From Treponema sp. (GTDB lineage: Bacteria; Spirochaetota; Spirochaetia; Treponematales; Treponemataceae), in NCBI GenBank assembly GCA_003455655.1, contig DMQP01000066.1, positions 1-7,183 on the forward strand: 7,183 nt of DNA, given 5' to 3'. The notes under the pieces are model-generated. The model saw only the letters and a list, made by a program, of their open reading frames with translations. It was not told the DNA's origin and did not search any database. Below are positions 1 through 6,316 of this stretch, piece by piece (within the stretch, counting starts at the first letter, position 1; every line of letters begins with the position of its first letter). Position numbers and translations under genes: made by a program.

Positions 1-557
1 GTCATGTTCTTCAAGTGGGAACACCTTTTGAAATTTACGAAAGCCCAGCCACACAGTTTGTTGCACAGTTCATTGGAGAAACAAACCTGTTTGAAAGCAC
101 TGTCGTAAAATGCGAAGAATACAAAGCTGCATCTGGCGACACTGAATACAATGTAACACTCAACACTCCCGCTTTAGGCATGCAAGCACAGCTTACTGGC
201 GAAACAACCGCAATGCGCGAAGAAGACAAAAACATTTTGGTTACTGACTACGAACACACAAATGAAGGACAGAAAGTTGCCTTTACAATTCGTCCCGAAA
301 AAATTCGTATTACTACTGAAGAACCAAAATTTGCAGGACGCAAAGACATCAATGTGTTCAAAGGTGTTGTTGAAGAACCAGTCTACACGGGCTTCCAGTC
401 AAAGTTCTATGTTCGTCTTGAAAACGGAACCATTGTCAAAGTGTTTAAACAGCACATTAACTACATGGATGATGGTCCAGAGATTGCATGGAAAGATACA
501 GTCTATCTTTCGTGGGCTGCAAATGACGGTTACATCGTCGAGGACATTCTCAAATGA
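1..557 (+). CDS. potA: PotA, polyamine ABC transporter ATP-binding protein, C-terminal part (5' end outside window)
   Basis: This is the C-terminal ~185 residues of the ATPase that powers polyamine import at the inner face of the cytoplasmic membrane. The reading frame is open from the first bases (codons begin at position 3), so the GTG at 15 is an internal valine, not a start. The opening residues [14 protein letters not shown], followed by [12 protein letters not shown], are the usual end of the ABC domain in PotA/MalK-type ATPases. The rest is a TOBE-type regulatory domain, with the typical IRPEKIRI segment and a final beta-rich stretch ([22 protein letters not shown]). Walker A, Walker B and the signature motif lie upstream of the window. 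A 30-40 residue polar stretch between FIGETNLF and IRPEKI is a little longer than I expect and may be a lineage-specific insertion. The stop codon overlaps the potB start (ATGA). The potBCD neighbours make the assignment firm. Confidence 0.93.
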   Translation, partial: HVLQVGTPFEIYESPATQFVAQFIGETNLFESTVVKCEEYKAASGDTEYNVTLNTPALGMQAQLTGETTAMREEDKNILVTDYEHTNEGQKVAFTIRPEKIRITTEEPKFAGRKDINVFKGVVEEPVYTGFQSKFYVRLENGTIVKVFKQHINYMDDGPEIAWKDTVYLSWAANDGYIVEDILK

Positions 558-1561
558 AAGAAAAGCCAAAGCAAAGCCTTCAGCTTAAAGTAGCTGCACG
601 CGCTCATGCACAGAAATACAACAAGGCAAATCCTGGACCTTTTTACGCATGGCCTATGGGAGTTTGGTTTACTATATTCTTTGTAGTTCCTCTGTTGATT
701 ATTGTTGCATACTCTTTTATGAAGCGTGATGTGTACGGCGGTGTTATAAAAGAATTTACACTTACCGCATACAAGCAAATGTTTTCTAAAGCATACGCTC
801 TTATCTTTTTGCGCACACTGTGGATAACACTTGTTTCAACTGCCATAACCATTATTATTGCACTTCCTTGTGGATACGCTATGGCTCGCAGTAAGTATCA
901 GACATTGCTTCTTATTCTTGTTGTCATTCCATTTTTAACAAACAGTCTTATCCGCATTTTTGCATGGATGACTATTCTTGGTGAAAACGGACTATTCAAC
1001 GGAGTGCTAGAATTCTTCCACAACATATTCAGAAAAGGAAGGCCCTTTGTTCCTCACAAGTTTATGTACACACAAGGTTCAGTCATTTTGGTAAGTATTT
1101 ACATGTACTTGCCTTACGCCATACTGCCTATCTTTACTGCAGTAGACAGATTTGACTTTGCCTTACTGGAAGCAGCACGAGACTTAGGAGCAACAAAAGC
1201 TCAGTCAATGTTTAAAGTTCTTATTCCTGGAGTACGGAGTGGAATTGTAAGCGCATTGATTTTTACCTTCATCCCTATCTTCGGAACATACACAGTACCA
1301 CAGCTTGTTGGTGGAAAAGACAGTTACATGCTTGGTAACATCATTGTTGATCAAGTTCAAAAAGTACGCAACTGGCCACTTGCATCTGCATTCAGTATGT
1401 TCATAACAGTCATCTCTATGATTGCAATTTTGTGGATGTTAGCTTCAAACAAAAAAGATGCAGAACTTAAAAAAGTTTCTACCAAAGAAGATGTTCTTCC
1501 GGGAAGTCTTGCAGTTGCTATTGGAAAAGAAGCCGCAAAAACTGAAGGAGGAAAAAAATGA
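554..1561 (+). CDS. potB: PotB, polyamine ABC transporter permease
   Basis: This is one of the two membrane permeases of the polyamine importer. The 335-residue protein has about six hydrophobic segments (near residues 36-54, 88-109, 117-138, 175-196, 231-249 and 277-297). It carries the cytoplasmic EAA loop of binding-protein-dependent permeases, [20 protein letters not shown] (206-225), which contacts the ATPase. It starts with an ATG that overlaps the potA stop (ATGA), with a GAGGA ribosome site 9 nt upstream, so translation is probably coupled. It is longer than typical PotB (about 275-290 residues in the family as I know it). The excess is a ~35-residue basic N-terminal region and a ~38-residue charged C-terminal tail, both predicted cytoplasmic. 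A start at Met35 would give a more usual N-terminus, but the overlap and ribosome site favour the upstream ATG. PotB rather than PotC is inferred from gene order and the longer N-terminus. Confidence 0.93.
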   Translation: MKEKPKQSLQLKVAARAHAQKYNKANPGPFYAWPMGVWFTIFFVVPLLIIVAYSFMKRDVYGGVIKEFTLTAYKQMFSKAYALIFLRTLWITLVSTAITIIIALPCGYAMARSKYQTLLLILVVIPFLTNSLIRIFAWMTILGENGLFNGVLEFFHNIFRKGRPFVPHKFMYTQGSVILVSIYMYLPYAILPIFTAVDRFDFALLEAARDLGATKAQSMFKVLIPGVRSGIVSALIFTFIPIFGTYTVPQLVGGKDSYMLGNIIVDQVQKVRNWPLASAFSMFITVISMIAILWMLASNKKDAELKKVSTKEDVLPGSLAVAIGKEAAKTEGGKK

Positions 1562-2421
1562 AAAATCCTTTTTCTCTTTTTGCAAACAAGAAGAAATTTT
1601 CAGAACCCACACGACATGCTAAGCGTTCATGGAAAAAACATAACACGCACATAAGTTTTTCAAACACAGCTTTGTGTCTTGCGCTTTTGTTTTTATTCAT
1701 TCCGCTTTTTGTCATTATCTTCTACTCGTTCAACGAAAGCAAAGATACAACTTTTACACGCTTTTCTTTTGTGTGGTACGAAAAACTGTTCCTTGGTTCT
1801 GGCGACTTGTGGGCATCACTTGCAAAGAGTTTGTTAGTTGCATTTTCTTCTGCACTGGTTGCAACACTCATTGGTTCACTTGCTTCTATAGGAATTAGTT
1901 GGTACAAATTCTTCGGAAGAAAGTACATTCAGTCAATTAGTTTTTTACCCATGGTTCTTCCAGAAGTAATTATGGGTGTTTCTATGCTTATCTTCTTTAG
2001 CGGAATAAAACTGTCGCTTGGATTGTTTACCATTTTTATTGCACACACAACATTCTGTTTGCCCTTTGTGTATCTTATGGTAAGTGCCCGCGTTGACGAA
2101 TTTGACTATTCCATTATTGAAGCAAGCCATGACTTAGGAGCAAATGAAGTACAGACACTTTTCAAAGTCATTATTCCTGCCATCATGCCTGGAATTCTTT
2201 CTGGATTTATGATGAGCGTCACCATGTCTTTGGAAGATTATGTCATTACTTCACTGGTAAGCGGTCCAGGAAGTACAACATTACCTTTGTATGTGTACTC
2301 TATGATTCGCTTCGGAGTTAGTCCTGTTATTAACTCTCTTTCATTTGTACTTATTCTTGCAATCTGTTTAATTACGTTCATCTTGCGCAAAGGACTTAAA
2401 AACTTTGCAGCATCACGATAG
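1558..2421 (+). CDS. potC: PotC, polyamine ABC transporter permease
   Basis: This is the second permease of the importer, 287 residues, which pairs with PotB to form the translocation channel. Hydrophobic segments lie near residues 37-57, 90-113, 127-149, 152-175, 210-232 and 259-276. The EAA loop is present as EASHDLGANEVQTLFKVIIP (188-207). The segment after it, with MSLEDYVITSLVSGPGSTTLPLYVYS, is characteristic of PotC/PotI-type permeases. The ATG overlaps the potB TGA (ATGA), and an excellent AAGGAGG site (1545-1551) sits 6 nt upstream, so this start is secure. The N-terminal ~30 residues are strongly basic (KKK, RHAKRSWKKH), which fits a cytoplasmic N-terminus under the positive-inside rule. 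The stop codon is partly shared with the potD ribosome site. Confidence 0.94.
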   Translation: MKNPFSLFANKKKFSEPTRHAKRSWKKHNTHISFSNTALCLALLFLFIPLFVIIFYSFNESKDTTFTRFSFVWYEKLFLGSGDLWASLAKSLLVAFSSALVATLIGSLASIGISWYKFFGRKYIQSISFLPMVLPEVIMGVSMLIFFSGIKLSLGLFTIFIAHTTFCLPFVYLMVSARVDEFDYSIIEASHDLGANEVQTLFKVIIPAIMPGILSGFMMSVTMSLEDYVITSLVSGPGSTTLPLYVYSMIRFGVSPVINSLSFVLILAICLITFILRKGLKNFAASR

Positions 2422-2436
2422 GAGGACGCGTGCTTT

Positions 2437-3489
2437 ATGAAAAGAAGTAACGCATTTGCATGTGCTGTGATTTTTGCATCAGCATTGATTATGGGTCTTG
2501 CCTCATGTTCAAAAAATGACGGAAAGACATTGTACTTGTACAACTGGACATACTACACTCCCGATGAAGTTCTTCGTGATTTCGAAAGAGAGTTTGACTG
2601 CAAAGTTAAAGTTGACAGCTATGCTTCAAACGAAGAAATGTATGCAAAGTTGCGTGGCGGTGCAAAAGGTTATGACATTGTTGTTCCTTCTCAGGATTAC
2701 ACCTCCATCATGATTGCACAGGGAATGCTTCAGCCTATTGACCAGAGTGTTCTCACTAACCGCATTCACATCAATCCTCTTGTTCTCGAAAAAGCAACCT
2801 ATGACCCTGACATGATTTATGCAGTACCTTACTACTTTGGTGCCGCAGGTATCAGTGTAAACAAGACAAAAGTTCCCGAAGGTTCTTACGAAAGAAACTG
2901 GAACATTTTTGCAGATCCACAGTTTGCAGGACATGCAACAATGATGGACGACATGCGCGAAATTTTTGGAGATGCACTTGCATATTTAGGTTATAGCGTT
3001 AACACACTCGATGATGCTCAGTTAAAAGAAGCAGCAGATTTAATCAACAGCAAGTGGAAGCCTAACCTTGTTAAACTTGACGCAGAAGGTTTCGGTAAAG
3101 ACTTTGCAAACGGTAACTTCTGGTTGTGTCAGGGATACGCTGAAGTAATCTATGGTGAAGTTCCCGAAGAAAAATGGGATGAAACAATTGACTTCTTTAT
3201 TCCAGCAGAAGGTGGACCTTCTTACCTTGACAGCATGTGTATTCTTAAAGATGCTCCTAATCCCGAACTTGCAAACCAGTTTATCAATTACATTCATCGT
3301 CCTGAAGTATATGCAAAATTCCTTGACGCATTTAACTTCCCCTGCTTTGTAAATCTTGATGCAAGACAGTATATGACTTCAACACCAATGTACGAAGCAA
3401 GTCAGATGGAAAATTGTGAACTTAAAGATGACATTGGAGAAGGCTTGGATAAGTACAATGCTCTTTGGCAGGACATTCGTCTTTTCTAA
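2437..3489 (+). CDS. potD: PotD, polyamine-binding lipoprotein of the ABC transporter
   Basis: This is the extracytoplasmic binding protein that captures spermidine/putrescine and delivers it to PotBC. The 350-residue precursor has a lipoprotein signal peptide ending in LASC, with Cys24 as the predicted lipidated residue. The mature part starts with KTLYLYNWTYYTPDEVL, the family hallmark, followed by YDIVVPS (79-85), DDMREIF (171-177) and EGGPSYLDS (258-266). Aligned by eye to E. coli PotD, the ligand-contacting Trp34, Thr35, Tyr37, Ser83, Asp168, Glu171 and Asp257 correspond to Trp37, Thr38, Tyr40, Ser85, Asp172, Glu175 and Asp265. Several aromatic or polar pocket positions differ (see findings). 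The AGGAGG site is at 2420-2425, overlapping the potC stop, with a rather long 11-nt spacing. It is the last gene of the operon, followed by a strong terminator. Polyamine specificity comes from family and context and is not shown directly. Confidence 0.94.
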   Translation: MKRSNAFACAVIFASALIMGLASCSKNDGKTLYLYNWTYYTPDEVLRDFEREFDCKVKVDSYASNEEMYAKLRGGAKGYDIVVPSQDYTSIMIAQGMLQPIDQSVLTNRIHINPLVLEKATYDPDMIYAVPYYFGAAGISVNKTKVPEGSYERNWNIFADPQFAGHATMMDDMREIFGDALAYLGYSVNTLDDAQLKEAADLINSKWKPNLVKLDAEGFGKDFANGNFWLCQGYAEVIYGEVPEEKWDETIDFFIPAEGGPSYLDSMCILKDAPNPELANQFINYIHRPEVYAKFLDAFNFPCFVNLDARQYMTSTPMYEASQMENCELKDDIGEGLDKYNALWQDIRLF

Positions 3490-3513
3490 AACAACTTAGC
3501 TAAAAACACACGA

Positions 3514-3545
3514 GGGCTTTCGAAAACCGGAAGCCCTTTTTTATT
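3514..3545 (+). terminator. Intrinsic terminator of the potABCD operon, possibly bidirectional
   Basis: A nine-pair stem (GGGCTTTCG with CGGAAGCCC, including one G-T wobble) closes a 5-base loop and is followed at once by TTTTTT-A-TTTT. It lies 24 nt after the potD stop codon. The convergent nuclease gene's stop codon (TAA, 3541-3543 on the minus strand) sits inside the T-tract. Read on the minus strand, the same hairpin is followed by TTTTT after 8 nt, so it may also stop that gene, less efficiently. Confidence 0.92.
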
Positions 3546-3978
3546 TTATTCTATACTGAACATAATGCACACGACCATTTTCAATAGCACGACGAATTTG
3601 TTTTTCACGTTCGCTTAATTGACTGTCGCCTGTCTTAACTTCAATAAAAACAATATCTGAAATTTCTGAACCGTCAGCACTTCCCGGGAAAGCAATAAAA
3701 TCAACAGGCTTACCCAAAAACTGACAGTCTGCTGGGTTGCAAGGAAAATCTGGAAAAAAAGGTGCAAGCTGTTCTGCAAACTGACCTCCTAAGACTGCAC
3801 GACTTCGCTTAACAGCATCTTTTCGTTCATCTTTTATCTGTTTTGAAAAAGCAAGTTTTTGACTTAGTTTTCCCAAGACAAAACCTAACGCCAAAAGAAC
3901 TAAAACTGAGATTGTAACCAAAAAAGGAAAACTTACTTTTAAAGGTGACAGAATGCTTTCGAGCCAAGAAAAATCCAT
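3541..3978 (-). CDS. Membrane-anchored endonuclease related to archaeal Holliday junction resolvases
   Basis: This 145-residue protein resembles the bacterial family annotated as Holliday-junction-resolvase-related endonucleases (Endonuc_Holl type). One transmembrane segment spans about residues 17-37 (FPFLVTISVLVLLALGFVLG). A basic, probably coiled linker follows (KQIKDERKDAVKRSRAVLGG, 47-65), then a small restriction-endonuclease-like domain. Candidate catalytic residues are Glu69 in GQFAEQLAP, Asp93 in GKPVDFIAF, and the EVK of FIEVKTG (Glu113, Lys115), the D-(E/D)xK pattern of the PD-(D/E)XK fold. The C-terminal REKQIRRAIENGRVHYVQYR is also typical of the family. The true substrate of the family is, to my knowledge, not settled, and a membrane anchor is odd for a cytosolic junction resolvase. 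No Shine-Dalgarno sequence precedes the ATG, and a promoter abuts it. The gene converges on potD and diverges from the OmpA-domain gene. Confidence 0.8.
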   Translation of the reverse strand: MDFSWLESILSPLKVSFPFLVTISVLVLLALGFVLGKLSQKLAFSKQIKDERKDAVKRSRAVLGGQFAEQLAPFFPDFPCNPADCQFLGKPVDFIAFPGSADGSEISDIVFIEVKTGDSQLSEREKQIRRAIENGRVHYVQYRIK

Positions 3979-3983
3979 GCGTT

Positions 3984-4013
3984 ATAGTAGCATATTTTTC
4001 TAAACTCAAACAA
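3984..4013 (-). promoter_or_regulatory. Promoter of the nuclease gene, abutting the start codon
   Basis: Read on the minus strand there is TTGTTT (4013-4008), an 18-bp spacer, then TACTAT (3989-3984), only 5 bp before the ATG at 3978. Transcription would be expected to begin at or next to the ATG. No G-rich ribosome site is present, which suggests a leaderless message. Based on consensus matching only. Confidence 0.5.
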
Positions 4014-4034
4014 CTGCCATGCCGAAAATGAAGC

Positions 4035-4040
4035 GGAGGA
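4035..4040 (+). promoter_or_regulatory. Ribosome binding site that sets the start of the OmpA-domain gene at 4047
   Basis: GGAGGA directly abuts an ATG at 4041 (spacing 0, unusable) and lies 6 nt before the in-frame ATG at 4047. The second ATG is therefore the likely start. It also gives a cleaner signal peptide (MKHNRL...). Confidence 0.85.
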
Positions 4041-4046
4041 ATGTTC

Positions 4047-5339
4047 ATGAAACACAACCGTCTTACTGCTGCAACTGCACTTTTACTTTTTGCTTTACCA
4101 GCATTTTCATACGAAAGTTCTACCGCTATAAACAGTACAAGTCTTACCGACACTGCAGAAGAAACCTATGATACCACAGGAGGAGCAGTTACTTTTGCAT
4201 TCCAATACAAAGAAGGCGACAGTTACCGAATTCTTTCAACGGTAAACGAAGAAGTTTATGTTAATCAGGTTTACGACCACACTGCAGAAATTGTAAACAG
4301 AGTTTCTTGCGAAGTTACTTCAATAGATGAAAATGGAGCCATGCACTCAGGAACATTCATGACTTCAGAAAATGCAACGGGAGCTTCTGGCGCACACTTT
4401 GAATACGGAGAAGACTACACAAGCACTTTTCACCGAAGCACCAAGGGAACTTACACTATTACCGATGAGTTTTTTATGCCAACTGTTCGTGATGTTCCCT
4501 CGTTTCCAGACAAAGCAATAGCACCTGGAGAAAGCTGGACTGCAGAAGGTTCAGAAGCTCACGATTTACGCGCTTACTTTGGAATGGAAAAACCTTATAT
4601 TGTTCCCTTTACTGCAACCTACACATACTTAGGAACAGTTACCGAAGAAGAAAAAAAGTTGCATGTCTTTACCGTTTCTTATTCACTCAGTTTTTACACA
4701 CCCAACACTTCAAGTTGGTATCTTGACTACACAGACAATCCTGCACGCATGATGGGTTACAGCAACCAAATGATTTACTGGGATGCCGAAAAAGGAGCAA
4801 TAGATCATTATCGAGAAAACTTCCGCATCATCATGGAAACCGTGTATGGCAACGTATTCGAATTCCGCGGAAATGCTCATGCCGAAGTAACAGAGTTCAC
4901 CAGAACAAACACAGAAGAAAATGTAGACTCTGTTCAAAAACAAATTGACGAAATGGGCATAGACAATGTTACTGTTAAACAAGGAGAAAAAGGTCTTACC
5001 CTTTCTGTTGAAGACATTAAGTTTGCTCCCGACAGTGCAGAACTTCTTCCTAGTGAACTAGAAAAACTAAAACTGATTGCAGAAATTTTACAAGCCTTTC
5101 CTGACAATGATATTTTAGTAAGTGGCCACACCGCACTTGCAGGAACAGAAAAAGTTCGTCAGCGTTTAAGCGAAGAACGCGCTCAAGCAGTTGCAGATTA
5201 TTTAATTCAGTTGGGAGTAAAAGATCAGTACCACATCTTTACACAAGGATTTGGAGCAACTCGTCCTATAGCAAGTAACAGCACGGCAGCAGGTAAAGCC
5301 AAAAACCGCCGTGTTGAAATTACAATTATGGATAAATAA
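4047..5339 (+). CDS. Secreted OmpA-domain (peptidoglycan-associating type) protein
   Basis: The 430-residue precursor has a Sec signal peptide (MKHNRL, then hydrophobic ATALLLFALPAFS, cleavage near residue 20). No cysteine lies at the cleavage site, so it is not a lipoprotein. A serine/threonine-rich mature start is followed by a long beta-rich region (about 45-285) that I do not recognise. After a short charged segment (288-305) comes a C-terminal OmpA-like domain (about 315-430): IKFAPDSAELLPSELEKL, ILVSGHTALAG, RLSEERAQAVADYL and GFGATRPIASNS, ending in NRRVEITI. Such domains usually clamp peptidoglycan through an Asp in GHTD and an Arg in (R/E)RA. Here the Asp is Ala363 while Arg378 remains. 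No 8-stranded OmpA barrel pattern is evident, so a periplasmic protein is more likely than a porin. The overall plan (unknown beta domain plus OmpA domain) resembles treponemal OmpA-domain proteins such as Tp0624, a loose comparison from memory. The stop codon abuts that of the convergent gene. Confidence 0.85.
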   Translation: MKHNRLTAATALLLFALPAFSYESSTAINSTSLTDTAEETYDTTGGAVTFAFQYKEGDSYRILSTVNEEVYVNQVYDHTAEIVNRVSCEVTSIDENGAMHSGTFMTSENATGASGAHFEYGEDYTSTFHRSTKGTYTITDEFFMPTVRDVPSFPDKAIAPGESWTAEGSEAHDLRAYFGMEKPYIVPFTATYTYLGTVTEEEKKLHVFTVSYSLSFYTPNTSSWYLDYTDNPARMMGYSNQMIYWDAEKGAIDHYRENFRIIMETVYGNVFEFRGNAHAEVTEFTRTNTEENVDSVQKQIDEMGIDNVTVKQGEKGLTLSVEDIKFAPDSAELLPSELEKLKLIAEILQAFPDNDILVSGHTALAGTEKVRQRLSEERAQAVADYLIQLGVKDQYHIFTQGFGATRPIASNSTAAGKAKNRRVEITIMDK

Positions 5340-6113
5340 TTACATTGCAGTGTAGCCGCCATCTACAGGCAGAGCAACACCCGTTACATAAGTTGTAGCA
5401 GGAGAAGCAAGGAAGATGGCGGTTGAATCCAATTCACCTTCGTTACCGTAGCGTTCCATAGGAATCATAGTCTTTGCATTCTGCTGGAAGAAATCTGAAT
5501 CAAGCGTTTCTTTTGTAAGCGGAGAATAGAAATATCCCGGACAAATTGAATTAACCGTAATGTTATACTTTCCCCATTCGGAAGCCAAAGCGCGCGTTAA
5601 GTTAACCACACCACCCTTTGCTGCATGGTAAGGAGCAGAACCTGCAATTTTATTTCCAACCAAGCCATACATTGAAGCAATGTTTATAATGCGTCCATAC
5701 TTTGCAGGAATCATTGCCTGTTTAGCAACAGCGCGTGCCACACGGAAAGTTCCAAACAAATCAACATTCATTTCGCCATTAAATTGATCATCAGTAATGT
5801 CTTCTGCCGGAGCAACAGCACCCGTTCCAGCATTATTGATAAGTATGTCAATGCGACCAAACTTTTCAAGCACTTTTGCAACAGCATCATCAACCATCTG
5901 AGTGTTAGTTATGTCACACTTGATTGCTAAAGTGTCAACGTTATATGTATCATGAATTTCTTTTGCAACTGCATCAATAAGTTCTTGTCTGCGAGCAAGA
6001 GCAACAATAGCTGCCCCCTGATTTGCAAGAGCCTTTGCCATCTGAACACCAAGCCCAGAAGAACATCCCGTAACAATTGCCACTTGTCCCGATAAGTCAA
6101 AATAATTTTTCAT
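5340..6113 (-). CDS. SDR-family oxidoreductase (gluconate 5-dehydrogenase-like)
   Basis: This is a 257-residue classical short-chain dehydrogenase/reductase. It has the cofactor motif TGCSSGLG (15-22), CDIT (66-69), NNAG (93-96), and the catalytic set Asn116, Ser147, Tyr162 and Lys166 (YHAAK). PG (192-193) and the C-terminal VTGVALPVDGGYTAM are also typical. Arg41-Arg42 at the end of the second beta strand favour NADP(H) over NAD(H). The style resembles gluconate 5-dehydrogenase / 2-dehydro-3-deoxygluconate-type or 3-oxoacyl-reductase-like enzymes. The substrate cannot be fixed from sequence, and no sugar-acid genes are nearby. The frame stays open upstream to an ATG at 6146, but GGAGGGG (6126-6120) lies 6 nt before the ATG at 6113. 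That start gives a normal SDR N-terminus (MKNYFDLSGQVAIVTG). No terminator follows before the facing OmpA-domain gene. Confidence 0.9.
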   Translation of the reverse strand: MKNYFDLSGQVAIVTGCSSGLGVQMAKALANQGAAIVALARRQELIDAVAKEIHDTYNVDTLAIKCDITNTQMVDDAVAKVLEKFGRIDILINNAGTGAVAPAEDITDDQFNGEMNVDLFGTFRVARAVAKQAMIPAKYGRIINIASMYGLVGNKIAGSAPYHAAKGGVVNLTRALASEWGKYNITVNSICPGYFYSPLTKETLDSDFFQQNAKTMIPMERYGNEGELDSTAIFLASPATTYVTGVALPVDGGYTAM

Positions 6114-6119
6114 GGAATA

Positions 6120-6126
6120 CCCCTCC
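6120..6126 (-). promoter_or_regulatory. Ribosome binding site that sets the SDR start at 6113
   Basis: On the minus strand GGAGGGG is followed by 6 nt (TATTCC) and the ATG at 6113. A longer frame beginning at 6146 would place this site inside the coding region, so the 6113 start is preferred. An AT-rich -10-like run (TTATTATACT, 6131-6140) lies just upstream. I could not match a convincing -35 to it. Confidence 0.85.
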
Positions 6127-6160
6127 AGACAGTATAATAAAGCCAAGGACGGCGCACTAA

Positions 6161-6176
6161 GTCTTACTCATAAGAC
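6161..6176. repeat. Small palindrome, first of three in a row
   Basis: GTCTTA (6161-6166), a 4-base loop CTCA, and TAAGAC (6171-6176) form a perfect 6-bp inverted repeat. It lies two bases before the larger palindrome at 6179 and upstream of the SDR gene. Alone it would be unremarkable; its position in a chain of palindromes is what stands out. Confidence 0.6.
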
Positions 6177-6178
6177 CT

Positions 6179-6203
6179 GCGAGTTTTACGCAGTAAAACT
6201 CGC
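6179..6203. repeat. Perfect 11-bp palindrome with 3-base loop
   Basis: GCGAGTTTTAC (6179-6189), loop GCA, and GTAAAACTCGC (6193-6203) pair perfectly. It directly abuts the next palindrome, and the joint reads AACTCGCGAGTT (6197-6208), itself a perfect 12-bp palindrome. On neither strand is it followed by a T-tract, so a simple intrinsic terminator does not explain it. Confidence 0.85.
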
Positions 6204-6237
6204 GAGTTGCCAATTACATGGATGTAATTGGCAACTC
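6204..6237. repeat. Perfect 16-bp palindrome with 2-base loop, next to the tRNA-Arg 3' end
   Basis: GAGTTGCCAATTACAT (6204-6219), loop GG, and ATGTAATTGGCAACTC (6222-6237) pair at all 16 positions. It ends two bases from the tRNA-Arg 3' end (6240). As RNA it would be a very stable hairpin directly 3' of the tRNA, but no U-run follows it. It could be a processing or termination structure, or half of a dispersed palindromic repeat. Confidence 0.88.
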
Positions 6238-6239
6238 AA

Positions 6240-6313
6240 TGACCCAGGCGGGAATCGAACTCGCAACCTACAGCTTAGGAGGCTGTCACTCTATCCAATT
6301 GAGCTACTGGATC
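6240..6313 (-). tRNA. tRNA-Arg (anticodon CCT)
   Basis: This 74-nt cloverleaf, read on the minus strand, decodes AGG codons. The acceptor stem GATCCAG pairs with CTGGGTC (one T-G wobble), with discriminator A. The D arm is GCTC/GAGT with loop AATTGGATA, and A20, an arginine identity base in bacteria, is present. The anticodon stem ACAGC/GCTGT holds the loop CTCCTAA, with anticodon CCT at 34-36. The T arm is GCGAG-TTCGATT-CCCGC, with one A-C mismatch (52/62). CCA is not encoded. A large palindrome follows at the 3' end, and a terminator-like hairpin lies immediately 5'. I see no convincing promoter of its own. Confidence 0.95.
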
Positions 6314-6316
6314 CTA

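Noticed and set aside
15..557. A complete gene starting at the GTG at position 15
   Set aside because: The frame is open to the window edge and the residues before the GTG match the PotA family, so it is an internal codon of a truncated gene.
2238..2543. Minus-strand 101-residue frame across the potC/potD junction
   Set aside because: It is antisense to two clear genes, with no ribosome site and a composition expected of a shadow frame. The other minus-strand frames within potA-D, and the second 102-residue one at 2626-2934, were dismissed for the same reason.
3960..4034. Promoter for the OmpA-domain gene
   Set aside because: I looked for -35/-10 pairs on the plus strand. The best candidates (TAAACT with an upstream TTATAG) have a 13-bp spacer, so none is reported.
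4041..4046. Start of the OmpA-domain gene at 4041
   Set aside because: The GGAGGA site would have zero spacing. The in-frame ATG at 4047 has 6-nt spacing and gives a normal signal peptide.
6114..6146. SDR start at 6146
   Set aside because: It would add 11 residues without homology to SDR N-termini and would bury a strong ribosome site in the coding region.
6179..6240. Integration (att) site of a mobile element at the tRNA 3' end
   Set aside because: No direct repeat of the tRNA 3' end, integrase gene or compositional break is visible in the window.
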